Shown: piece by piece, positions 35,135-42,377 of the stretch
Layout: each line of letters starts with the position of its first letter
Position numbering within the stretch: the first letter of the stretch is position 1
Assembly: GCF_009068765.1 (NCBI RefSeq)
Contig: NZ_CP035534.1
Location: 1,302,001-1,366,000 of the forward strand
Direction: 5' to 3'
Source: Sulfurimonas hydrogeniphila
GTDB taxonomy: Bacteria > Campylobacterota > Campylobacteria > Campylobacterales > Sulfurimonadaceae
Length of the DNA: 64,000 nt
Program-made: the position numbers and the translations under genes
Notes under the pieces: generated by a model
The model's input: the letters and a program-made list of their open reading frames with translations, nothing else
What the model was told of the DNA's origin: nothing
Databases searched by the model: none

Positions 35135-35587
35135 ATGAAAAAAATCTTATTAATCGGATTTGGATTATTTATTGCAATACAATTTATACCATACGGAAGA
35201 GATCACACAAATCCGCCTGTAGTTGCTCAAGTGCAATGGGACACTCAAGAGACACAGGCTCTTTTTCAAAGAGCCTGTGCAGATTGTCATTCCAATGAAA
35301 CAAAATGGCCTTGGTACAGTAATATAGCACCGCTTTCATGGAGTATCTATCACCATGTTGATGAAGGTCGTGAACATTTCAATGTTTCCATGTGGGGTGT
35401 TCAGAAAAAGAACAAAGGTGATGAAGCAGCCGAAGAAGTTGAAGAGGGAGAAATGCCTTTAGCATCTTATCTAATAGCACATCCAGAGGCAAGACTTACA
35501 AAAGAGGAAAAACAAGCACTTATTGCAGGACTTAAAAATACTTTTGGAAACGAAAAGTATGAAACGCATAAAAATGATAAAGACTAA
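35135..35587 (+). CDS. Heme-binding domain protein (DUF-type Haem_bd, 150 aa)
   Basis: N-terminal membrane anchor or signal MKKILLIGFGLFIAIQFIPYG, then the typical TQALFQRACADCHSNETKWPWYSNIAPLSWSIYHHVDEGREHFNVS stretch with one CxxCH heme site (residues ~48-52) and the WPWYSNIAP signature. Family members are cytochrome-like periplasmic proteins. A charged Glu-rich loop (EEVEEGEMP) follows. Last gene of the four-gene unit starting at 33681. Confidence 0.88.
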   Translation: MKKILLIGFGLFIAIQFIPYGRDHTNPPVVAQVQWDTQETQALFQRACADCHSNETKWPWYSNIAPLSWSIYHHVDEGREHFNVSMWGVQKKNKGDEAAEEVEEGEMPLASYLIAHPEARLTKEEKQALIAGLKNTFGNEKYETHKNDKD

Positions 35588-35647
35588 TCTTAATAGTATA
35601 AATTTATTATACGAGTACATATTTACTAATCAAAAATAGTTTCTTTA

Positions 35648-35679
35648 TTAACGTTTTGCTAACACAAATGTGATAGAGT
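35648..35679 (+). promoter_or_regulatory. Promoter with two-heptamer activator motif (copy C)
   Basis: TTAACGTTTTGCTAACAC (35648-35665), then 8 nt and TAGAGT (35674-35679). Same architecture as copies A and B with one change in the first heptamer and a weaker -10. It should drive the small gene at 35744. Confidence 0.5.
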
Positions 35680-35687
35680 TGTATTTA

Positions 35688-35721
35688 TAGATAGCAAGGA
35701 ATAGTTTTTGCTTGCTATCTA
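35688..35721 (+). repeat. 11-bp perfect hairpin in the 5' leader of the 35744 gene
   Basis: TAGATAGCAAG and CTTGCTATCTA face each other across a 12-nt loop. It lies just downstream of the predicted transcription start and 22 nt before the ATG, so it would form in the mRNA leader. It may stabilise the message or bind a regulator. Confidence 0.5.
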
Positions 35722-35743
35722 AATCTAAGCTAAGGGATAGACT

Positions 35744-36064
35744 ATGCAAGTAAGTTCAAATGGTTCAATGCAACAAATGCAGATGCAAATGAGAAAAATG
35801 GACGGTACAGGTGGTGGTCAGGGAAATGGCGGTATGAAAGATATCATGCAATCATTGTCTCAAGAAGACAGAACTGCTCTCAAAGATAAAATGAGTTCAA
35901 TGGATCAGACACAAAGAGCTGATCTAATTGCACAGATGAAACAAGTAGATGCTTCAACTATGGATTCTCAGCAATATACACAAAGCTTGATGGATATTTT
36001 AAATCAAGATACTACGCAACAAAAAACAAATACAGCAAATTCAACTTTTTCTGTATATGCTTAA
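35744..36064 (+). CDS. Hypothetical Met/Gln-rich protein (106 aa)
   Basis: MQVSSNGSMQQMQMQMRKMDG at the N-terminus is rich in Met/Gln/Gly, followed by a charged helical segment (SLSQEDRTALKDKMSSMDQTQRADLIAQMKQVDAS) with two similar helix turns. No signal peptide, no known family. AAGGGAT precedes the ATG. Driven by the copy C promoter, so it probably belongs to the same regulon as the cytochrome/FmdE and MacB-like units. Confidence 0.65.
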   Translation: MQVSSNGSMQQMQMQMRKMDGTGGGQGNGGMKDIMQSLSQEDRTALKDKMSSMDQTQRADLIAQMKQVDASTMDSQQYTQSLMDILNQDTTQQKTNTANSTFSVYA

Positions 36065-36199
36065 GTTTCTCCAGGATTTTTATGTAATAGCACTTGTTTG
36101 AGTGTTATTACATTTTATACCCATTTCTTTGAATTTTTGACAGAATTATACCGGATATATGTTCATGTGATTCTTGATAATTATACAGTGGAAAGATTT

Positions 36200-36229
36200 A
36201 CGAAAGAAACTGAAAGTAGTTTCTTTCGT
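36200..36229 (-). terminator. Hairpin between convergent genes, possible terminator
   Basis: ACGAAAGAAACT and AGTTTCTTTCGT form a 12-bp perfect stem with a 6-nt loop, 12 nt beyond the stop of the Lys-rich gene. A strong T-run is absent on the minus strand, so termination is probable but not certain. Confidence 0.5.
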
Positions 36230-36241
36230 TAGATAAGAAAA

Positions 36242-36442
36242 CTATTTTTTCTTTTTTTGAGCTTTTTTCTTTGCTTTGGATTTAGCTTTCTTTTTATCAG
36301 CTTTTTTCTTGCTCTTTTTCTTTGTATCTTTTTTCACAGCTTTCTTTTTTTCGGCTTTTTTCTTTGCCTTTTTCTTTTCAGCTTTTTTTTCAGCTTTTTT
36401 TGCCAACTTTTTCTCTAACTCTTTTTTTGTATCTTTTGCCAT
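36242..36442 (-). CDS. Very Lys-rich histone-like protein (66 aa)
   Basis: AAGGG precedes the ATG at 36442. The product MAKDTKKELEKKLAKKAEKK... is almost entirely Lys, Ala, Glu and Asp, ending AQKKKK, and resembles bacterial histone H1-like or nucleoid-binding tails (AlgP/HC1 type composition). Repeats of the KKKA/KKAEKK type dominate. Function would be non-specific binding of DNA or RNA; this is inferred from composition alone. Confidence 0.65.
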   Translation of the reverse strand: MAKDTKKELEKKLAKKAEKKAEKKKAKKKAEKKKAVKKDTKKKSKKKADKKKAKSKAKKKAQKKKK

Positions 36443-36561
36443 TGTTTGACCCTTTATGCAGTTTTTCATTACTATTAGTAATAAATTATAGCTATTATAT
36501 ATGATTTCAGACTACATGTCAATAAAATATAGAGTTAAGCTATAAAAGACTATACTTCCAC

Positions 36562-36846
36562 ATGACATTTATAGAATTTAAAAAACTACTTTTAGATGCG
36601 GAGATCAGCCTTCCAAAATTTTCAAAGCTTATAAAAGTCAGTGAAAAAAATATACAGGCATATAAAAAAAAAGGTGAAGTGCCTAATGCAATAGCAGTAG
36701 TAGCGCAATGTTTTGCAACAATGCATCAGAACCGTATAGACTACAAAGAAATTATCACGGCTCTTGAGCTTAAAGCAAAAACAAAAAAAGGTGCAGGGTT
36801 TGCAAAAACAAAAAAATCAGATTTATCTACTCACTCTTCGGACTAA
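36562..36846 (+). CDS. Small helix-turn-helix-like protein (94 aa)
   Basis: Starts MTFIEFKKLLLDAEISLPKF; residues ~5-35 with SKLIKVSEKNIQAYKKKGEVP fit an XRE/CII-like helix-turn-helix, followed by helices and a Lys-rich tail. Its end overlaps the convergent substrate-binding gene by 20 nt. No ribosome-binding site is obvious. A regulator of its own region is possible but not shown. Confidence 0.55.
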   Translation: MTFIEFKKLLLDAEISLPKFSKLIKVSEKNIQAYKKKGEVPNAIAVVAQCFATMHQNRIDYKEIITALELKAKTKKGAGFAKTKKSDLSTHSSD

Positions 36847-37813
36847 AATAAAAACCATTCTGTGGTAATTGACCACCAATAGTTTTAGGATTGTTGTTTT
36901 TCAAAATTTCAAAGAAAAATTCCAAGTCTTTTTGTGCATCTTTTGCATTAACATCATTCAATTGAACATAGTCCAGACTGTCTGCTACAGCTTCAGGCAC
37001 CAGCATTGGAATATATTTATGAACCAACTCTCCAGCTTCTTTTGGATGTGTTTTATACCATTGAAGCGCTTTTGCATACTCCTCATTGAAACGTTTGATG
37101 AGATATGGATCTTTTTTGCCAATAACCGCCATGCCGGCCTGTGGAATTTTGGCTTCAATATGAAAAACTTTTCCCCACTCTTTTTGTAAATCTGCACTTC
37201 TGTAAAGGTCAGGCGCTATAAGTTTCAACGGAAAAGAGTTTGTTTTTCTCAGTGCCATAGAGATGGCAGGTTCAGCCAAGAGTGCATGATCGACTCTGCG
37301 CATTATAAGCATCTGCATAGCATCTATCGGTGAGTTTACATAGCGAAGTGTAAAGTCTTTTTTCGGATCAAGCCCCTCTCTTTTTACAATCTCTTCAAAG
37401 ACAATGTCAGGCATATCGGCACGAAAAGGCATTGCTATTTCACACCCTTTGAAATCTGCAAGAGTCTTTTTGGTTTTATCTCTTGTTATCATTCCCAAAA
37501 TACCCCACACAGAGACATTGAGCAGTTTTATATCTACACCTTTGTTATAAAGATTTGCTGCTACATTGGTAGGAATTGCTATAAAGTCAGCACTGCCGCG
37601 AAGTGTGAGAGCACGCAGTTCATCGGGCGATTTCCACATAATAAATTTGACATTTGTTGCCACATCGTTTAATGCACCTGTTTCAATCATCCTTAAAAGC
37701 GGGTGGCTTACAGATGCCATAGGACCGCTTAAAACCAAAGTATCTACTTTTTTTATCCCGTTTGCCTGTAGAAAAAGTACGAGAGAAACTGTCAGTAATA
37801 TTTTTTTAATCAT
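36827..37813 (-). CDS. ABC transporter substrate-binding protein, NMT1/SsuA-type (328 aa)
   Basis: Signal peptide MIKKILLTVSLVLFLQANG, then a type II periplasmic binding fold: VDTLVLSGPMASVSHPLLRM, ALTLRGSADFIAIPTNVAANLY, LADFKGCEIAMPFRADMPDIVFEEIVKREGLDPKKDFTLRYV. The family delivers sulfonates, nitrate, thiamine precursors and similar ligands. It is divergent from the permease/ATPase genes at 37956-39472, with which it should work, across a 142-nt shared regulatory region. Confidence 0.85.
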   Translation of the reverse strand: MIKKILLTVSLVLFLQANGIKKVDTLVLSGPMASVSHPLLRMIETGALNDVATNVKFIMWKSPDELRALTLRGSADFIAIPTNVAANLYNKGVDIKLLNVSVWGILGMITRDKTKKTLADFKGCEIAMPFRADMPDIVFEEIVKREGLDPKKDFTLRYVNSPIDAMQMLIMRRVDHALLAEPAISMALRKTNSFPLKLIAPDLYRSADLQKEWGKVFHIEAKIPQAGMAVIGKKDPYLIKRFNEEYAKALQWYKTHPKEAGELVHKYIPMLVPEAVADSLDYVQLNDVNAKDAQKDLEFFFEILKNNNPKTIGGQLPQNGFYFSPKSE

Positions 37814-37876
37814 AATAAAATCTCCTTAACTGGTTTATAGATTTTATCAAAAAAGACTTTAACCACAACTGAATTT

Positions 37877-37895
37877 GATAATTACTTTCATTATA
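37877..37895. promoter_or_regulatory. Possible Fur box 1 in the divergent transporter promoter
   Basis: GATAATTACTTTCATTATA matches the 19-bp Fur consensus at 14 positions. It lies 64 nt from one start and 61 nt from the other start of the divergent pair. In AT-rich DNA this degree of match is suggestive only. Confidence 0.35.
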
Positions 37896-37925
37896 CTTAC
37901 TTTAAGCTTAATTATCATACACTTT

Positions 37926-37944
37926 AATATTAATTATCATTTAA
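37926..37944. promoter_or_regulatory. Possible Fur box 2 near the permease start
   Basis: AATATTAATTATCATTTAA matches the inverted Fur consensus at about 13 of 19 positions, and AATTATCAT occurs twice (near 37909 and 37932). It overlaps the sequence just upstream of the ribosome-binding site. Confidence 0.3.
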
Positions 37945-37955
37945 AGGAGTCTTGT

Positions 37956-38738
37956 TTGAAATTCTTACTTAAAATACTGAAAGATTTTCCGGCTTACTTA
38001 TGGAGCGGATGGGGAGCTGTTGCTTCCATTCTGCTCTTTATAGCTTTGTGGGATGTTGGCAATCAGGTATATGGCAACTTAGTGTTGCCATCACCTCTTG
38101 AAACATTTAAGACACTTTATACCATGTTGCATGACAAAGAGGTATGGGAGCAGATTGACATTACCCTCTACCGCGCTTCTGTTGGCTTTGGGCTCTCTTT
38201 GTTGTTTGGCTCTGTCTTGGGACTCATCGCCGGCTTCTTTGCAACGGCGTCTATGATGAGTCGTCCGGTTGTCACCATCCTTGTAGGCATGCCTCCAATT
38301 GCCTGGATAGTTTTGGCGATGATTTGGTTTGGAATGGGAGATGAAACAGTTATTTTTACCATCATAGTTGCTTCTTTTCCCATTATATTTGTAGGTGCCC
38401 TGCAAGGTACAAGAACACTTGACGGTACTTTAAAAGAGATGGCTGAGAGTTTTCATCTGCCATGGCACATGAAGTTTACAGATGTCTATTTTCCTCATAT
38501 TTTTTCCTACATTTTTCCTGCCTGGGTAAGCGGACTTGGTATGGCCTGGAAGATTGTCATCATGGCGGAACTTTTAGCTACAAGCGATGGGCTTGGTGCT
38601 TCCTTGGCAGTGGCCAGAAGCCAGTTGGACACTCCAACGGCATTGGCGCTTGTAACCATAATGATAGGTTCGCTGATGTTTATAGAGTATATCATTTTAG
38701 AACCGATAAAAAGAGAGGTAGAGTTATGGAGAAGCTAG
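37956..38738 (+). CDS. ABC transporter permease, SsuC/TauC-type (260 aa)
   Basis: A TTG at 37956 is chosen: AAAGGAG lies 7 nt upstream, and the length of 260 aa agrees with the family, while longer frames add non-coding-looking Ile/Leu sequence. Six membrane segments are visible, with the EAA-type cytoplasmic loop (MAESFHLPWHMKFTDVYFPHIFSYIFPA, residues ~186-213). The ATPase gene starts 13 nt before its stop. Confidence 0.85.
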   Translation: MKFLLKILKDFPAYLWSGWGAVASILLFIALWDVGNQVYGNLVLPSPLETFKTLYTMLHDKEVWEQIDITLYRASVGFGLSLLFGSVLGLIAGFFATASMMSRPVVTILVGMPPIAWIVLAMIWFGMGDETVIFTIIVASFPIIFVGALQGTRTLDGTLKEMAESFHLPWHMKFTDVYFPHIFSYIFPAWVSGLGMAWKIVIMAELLATSDGLGASLAVARSQLDTPTALALVTIMIGSLMFIEYIILEPIKREVELWRS

Positions 38739-39472
38739 AAGTAAAACACTTAACACATCATTTCGGGTTTACAGAGATTTTAAGAGATATAAATTTTACA
38801 CTCAATAAAGGGGAGATACTCTCAATAGTAGGGCCAAGCGGAGGTGGAAAAACTACACTTCTGCATTTATGCTCCGGACTTTTGGATGTGCAAGAGGGAG
38901 AAGTGACAAACACCTTTAAAAGTTCCTCTTTTGCCTTTCAGGAAGGAAGACTGCTTCCTTGGAAAAATGTACTTGACAATATTGCCATTGGACTCCTTGC
39001 CCGTGGTGAGAAAAAAAGTACCGCAATAGAAAAATCCAGGGCAATTGCACTGAAATTTGGACTCGAAGAAGAAGATTTTGAAAAATTTCCAAAAGATTTA
39101 AGCGGCGGAATGAAACAACGCGTCAGTTTTGCCCGTGCTTTGGTTGTCAAACCCTCTCTTCTGTTTTTGGATGAGCCCTTTTCAGCATTGGATATAGGTC
39201 TGAAAAAAGAGTTGCAAACACATCTTATAGAAATAAGTCAAAAAGAAAATATCTCTATACTTTTTATAACGCATGATATGATGGAAGCTATTCGTCTGAG
39301 TGATGAGATACTTTTACTCAAAGCCGATCCTGGACATATAGTCAAAAAATTCAGCTTTGACCTTCCTCAAGATAAAAGAGATGATGCCTTTGTGTATGAG
39401 CAGAGTGTAAAAATACTGCAAGACAAAGATATCATAGAAACATTTGAACTAAATTCTTTGGAGTTAAAATAA
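38726..39472 (+). CDS. ABC transporter ATPase, SsuB/TauB-type (248 aa)
   Basis: Start MEKLEVKHLTHHFGFTEIL at 38726 follows AGAGAGG. Walker A GPSGGGKTTLLH (residues ~36-47), Q-loop FAFQEGRLLPW, signature LSGGMKQR, Walker B LLFLDEPFSALD, H-loop ITHD. Energises the permease upstream. Overlaps NnrS by one base, so one operon of permease, ATPase and NnrS. Confidence 0.92.
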   Translation: MEKLEVKHLTHHFGFTEILRDINFTLNKGEILSIVGPSGGGKTTLLHLCSGLLDVQEGEVTNTFKSSSFAFQEGRLLPWKNVLDNIAIGLLARGEKKSTAIEKSRAIALKFGLEEEDFEKFPKDLSGGMKQRVSFARALVVKPSLLFLDEPFSALDIGLKKELQTHLIEISQKENISILFITHDMMEAIRLSDEILLLKADPGHIVKKFSFDLPQDKRDDAFVYEQSVKILQDKDIIETFELNSLELK

Positions 39473-40713
39473 TGAACAATCAAGAAGAAAAACTTCATGC
39501 GACGAACCACTATCTGTACTATCCTGATGAAAAAAACATACCGCCATATTTAGCATACGGCTTTCGCCCTGTCTTTTTACTTTTGGCTCCCTATTTTATA
39601 CTTTCGATGATATTGTGGGGGTTGGTTTGGAGCGGGTATTTGAGTATCCCGTTTATGGACAATATTCTTGTTTGGCATGTCTACGAGATGCTTTTTGGAG
39701 TACTTACTGCCGGAATCATGGCGTTTTTAACAACCGGTTTGCCGGAACTTTTCCCCGGAATGGTACCTTTTGTCGGCAAACGGCTCAAATATATTATGCT
39801 TTTATGGATAGCTGGTCGCGTGAGCTTTTGGTTTATAGATGTTACAGGTGTCTATCTTGCTGCATTTTTAAATCTTGCCATGCTTGCCTGGCTTATCTGG
39901 TTTGCAAAAGATGTTGTTTTAGATAAGCTCCAACGACATGCCTCTTTGGGCTACATTTTACTTGTTATTTTTGGTCTTGAGAGTTGGTTTTTTCTAACAA
40001 TGGCAGAATTAGTGCAAAGTGACCCGATGAAAATTTTAAAGCTTTCCCTTGGTGCGATTGTTGTACTTGTTTTACTTGCAATGCGTCGTGTAAACATGGA
40101 AGCAGTCAATGAACTGATGGAAGACAAAGCAATTGATGATATTTATATATCACGACCGCCACTTACAAACTTGGCTATATTTTGTGTCACGCTCTTTAGT
40201 ATTGTTGAATTTTTATACCCTGCAAACTCTGCACTTGGATGGATAGGATTGGCTGCCGGTGCTGCTGTTTTGGCGATTACGAGTGATTATCATCTCAAAG
40301 AGAAGTTTATACTCAATCAGCCTTATGTTATTTATCTGTTTTTGATTTTTCTTATGCTTGCTTTAGGATATGCTTTTATGGGATGGAGTATTTTGTTTAA
40401 TGACGGAGTCGGTATCTCGAGTTTTAGGCATTTTATAACAGCCGGTGGGCTTGGACTTGCCTATTTAATGGTCATGATAACCATAGGATGGATTCACACG
40501 GGAAGGCATTTGACTTCAAACATTTATACCCATTTAATGGTATTTTTCATCATTATTGCTACATTGATGCGTTCACTTATACCTTTTTACGAAGCAGACG
40601 CAATGCAACTCTATTTATGGTCTGCTCTTCTTTGGAGTGTTCCGTTTATGCTTTATATCAAAGTATTTTTCGGTTTTTTGCTCAATCCAAGAGCCGATGG
40701 AATCAAAGGCTAA
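39472..40713 (+). CDS. nnrS: NnrS-family heme/copper membrane protein (413 aa)
   Basis: Twelve hydrophobic segments; LAYGFRPVFLLLAPYFIL near the start and NILVWHVYEMLFGVLTAGIMAFLTTGLPEL (residues ~62-91) with HxYE are diagnostic for NnrS. The family helps cells survive nitric oxide made during denitrification and contains heme and copper. It is translationally coupled to the ABC ATPase (TAATG), implying that the transporter serves the same physiology, perhaps supply of a metal or cofactor. That link is inference. Confidence 0.88.
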   Translation: MNNQEEKLHATNHYLYYPDEKNIPPYLAYGFRPVFLLLAPYFILSMILWGLVWSGYLSIPFMDNILVWHVYEMLFGVLTAGIMAFLTTGLPELFPGMVPFVGKRLKYIMLLWIAGRVSFWFIDVTGVYLAAFLNLAMLAWLIWFAKDVVLDKLQRHASLGYILLVIFGLESWFFLTMAELVQSDPMKILKLSLGAIVVLVLLAMRRVNMEAVNELMEDKAIDDIYISRPPLTNLAIFCVTLFSIVEFLYPANSALGWIGLAAGAAVLAITSDYHLKEKFILNQPYVIYLFLIFLMLALGYAFMGWSILFNDGVGISSFRHFITAGGLGLAYLMVMITIGWIHTGRHLTSNIYTHLMVFFIIIATLMRSLIPFYEADAMQLYLWSALLWSVPFMLYIKVFFGFLLNPRADGIKG

Positions 40714-40880
40714 AAGGATTTGACGGTTTTATGTCAAGTCCGTAACCTATGTCATCGGCGGAGTTAAATTCAGCAGTTTTTTGTATTGTTCTTTTTATTT
40801 TTTTTCTTACTTTTTATCTGTTTTTATGTTTAAGGCTTTTTTATGTATCAAAGAATCTGCTGTTTTTTTTCTTGCCGACT

Positions 40881-41054
40881 CTACAAGTCGTGAAGTTGGT
40901 AGAGTCCCTCATAATCAGACAAACGAATAGCCTCCATTTCATCTTCGTAGAGTTCAATATATTCCAAATCAATACCACGAATACCACAAGGCTTAAAACA
41001 AACATCACTGTGATCTGCCCCGATATTTCGTAGTTTTCTTCTTCTTCCAACCAT
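40881..41054 (-). CDS. Short DUF134 (UPF0251)-family protein (57 aa)
   Basis: ATG at 41054 with AAGG upstream; the stop is TAG at 40881. The protein starts MVGRRRKLRNIG and contains CFKPCGIRGIDLEY and DEMEAIRLSDYEGLYQ, matching the N-terminal half of DUF134 proteins (FKPxGIP ... DExEAlRLaDxEGLYQ). Full-length members continue with a helix-turn-helix; this one stops after LHDL, so it is truncated or a natural short form. It follows the NifX-like gene by 9 nt, a common neighbour of DUF134. The alternative frame here (41077-40841) is a shadow. Confidence 0.7.
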   Translation of the reverse strand: MVGRRRKLRNIGADHSDVCFKPCGIRGIDLEYIELYEDEMEAIRLSDYEGLYQLHDL

Positions 41055-41063
41055 TCTTCTGCC

Positions 41064-41438
41064 TTAGATAACACCACTTAAAAAGTTTTTAACAACTTCA
41101 TCAGCAGTTGTACCATGTTTTTGTCTAATTTTTTTTACTTTTAAACCTATAGATTCTAAAGCTTCTTTCATATTTTCACCAACAGCCTGTACTAAAATAA
41201 TGTCACAATCTTTTAAAGCCTCTACATCTTTTCTATGAGAATTTGTATGCTCCTCATGTTCCATTTCTGAATGCTTATGTTCTTCATTGTGTCTGTGCGC
41301 ATGATGTCCACCATCGTGATGCTTATTTGGCACCAAATCAACCATTTTGTCATCATCATATATTGCAAAATAAGCACTTTGCCCTGTTCTTTTTACTATG
41401 GTTTGTTTGTCTTCATCTACTGCTAAAACTATTTTCAT
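41064..41438 (-). CDS. NifX/NifB-type (dinitrogenase FeMo-cofactor) domain protein with His-rich loop (124 aa)
   Basis: ATG at 41438 with AAGGA upstream. MKIVLAVDEDKQTIVKRTGQSAYFAIYDDDK is the N-terminal strand block of PF02579; CDIILVQAVGENMKEALESIGLKVKKI and the end VKNFLSG complete the fold. An inserted loop (residues ~38-70) is extremely rich in His and Glu (HHDGGHHAHRHNEEHKHSEMEH) and likely binds metal. No nitrogenase genes are near; many such stand-alone proteins accompany DUF134. Confidence 0.85.
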   Translation of the reverse strand: MKIVLAVDEDKQTIVKRTGQSAYFAIYDDDKMVDLVPNKHHDGGHHAHRHNEEHKHSEMEHEEHTNSHRKDVEALKDCDIILVQAVGENMKEALESIGLKVKKIRQKHGTTADEVVKNFLSGVI

Positions 41439-41500
41439 CAATATTCCTTATAATTATTATAATATTACATTGGAATTATATAGAACATATGTGCATAATG

Positions 41501-42199
41501 TCAAATCTCATTAGCAATCCACTTACTTAATGTTTCAATATCATCATTGCTTATCTTTTCACCAAATGCCGGCATTATCGCATTTCTGTAACCTTTCCAC
41601 TTTTTAGCAGAACCGTTTTTAATGCTTTGTGCTATCTGCGTAATATTTTCCTTGTATCTTTTAGCAATTTTATTAAAAGATGGTCCCACTAAATCTTTGT
41701 TTATTTTATGACAAGACAGACAGTTATGTTTTAAAGCAATTCTTTTTCCTTTTGGCATTGCATTCAACCTGTTTTGCAAATCTTGTGCTGCTGTCAAATT
41801 TTTTATTGTAAAATGTTCAAACATATATTCAGCAATCGCTTCAAGTTCATCTTGCGTAACTTTACCTTTTTGCGAAGGCATTACTCCATAAGTTCTTAAG
41901 CTCTCTTTATCACAAAAAGATTTTGAAGCACTTGGATTCACAACATAGTCTTTTACAAATTCTACAGCTTTTGGAATCTTGTCACTCTCACTGCTTGCTT
42001 TTATAAAATCTTTTATATGAAATGCAACCGCCATCATCGGCGGTGCTTTTTCATCCTGAAAAGTTTTTGGAGGCAGGTCAGTATTGTGACACTTGCTACA
42101 TTTTTGCTCTAAAAGTTGTTTACCGTTAAGATTTGAATGAGATTTTGGTTCACATGCAGTAAAAAACAGTATACTAATTAAAATTATATATCTATACAT
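41501..42199 (-). CDS. Diheme c-type cytochrome lipoprotein (232 aa)
   Basis: Lipoprotein signal ILISILFFTACEPK with lipobox Cys at ~16, so anchored in the periplasm. Two CxxCH sites: CSKCH (residues ~35-39) and CLSCH (residues ~158-162) with a Met ligand region in AIMPAFGEKISNDD. The first domain is atypical (PPKTFQDEKAPPMMAVAFH). Electron carrier between periplasmic partners. Stands alone ahead of the NifX/DUF134 pair on the same strand. Confidence 0.88.
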   Translation of the reverse strand: MYRYIILISILFFTACEPKSHSNLNGKQLLEQKCSKCHNTDLPPKTFQDEKAPPMMAVAFHIKDFIKASSESDKIPKAVEFVKDYVVNPSASKSFCDKESLRTYGVMPSQKGKVTQDELEAIAEYMFEHFTIKNLTAAQDLQNRLNAMPKGKRIALKHNCLSCHKINKDLVGPSFNKIAKRYKENITQIAQSIKNGSAKKWKGYRNAIMPAFGEKISNDDIETLSKWIANEI

Positions 42200-42377
42200 T
42201 AATTATCCTTATGATTTTCATAAGTATTATATATCATTTTTGTAAATATTAAAAGCGTCTTCTGTTGCAGAACAGACCATATTTCAATAAATGTGATATA
42301 AATGTGATATATGAAAATGAAATATATGTTATAATTTAAACTTAAAATTATTATAACTATGAAAAGGATGTTGGAAA

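Noticed and set aside
40876-40905. Terminator hairpin GACTCTAC/GTAGAGTC after nnrS
   Set aside because: The stem lies in the coding end of the DUF134 gene and is not followed by T residues on either strand in the needed place.
40749-41033. 94-codon plus-strand frame after nnrS
   Set aside because: Opposite-strand shadow of the DUF134 gene, with Leu/Phe-rich composition and no ribosome-binding site.
40841-41077. 78-codon membrane-like frame on the minus strand
   Set aside because: It is a shadow of the DUF134 gene at 40881-41054, which has a matching family motif and ribosome-binding site in another frame.
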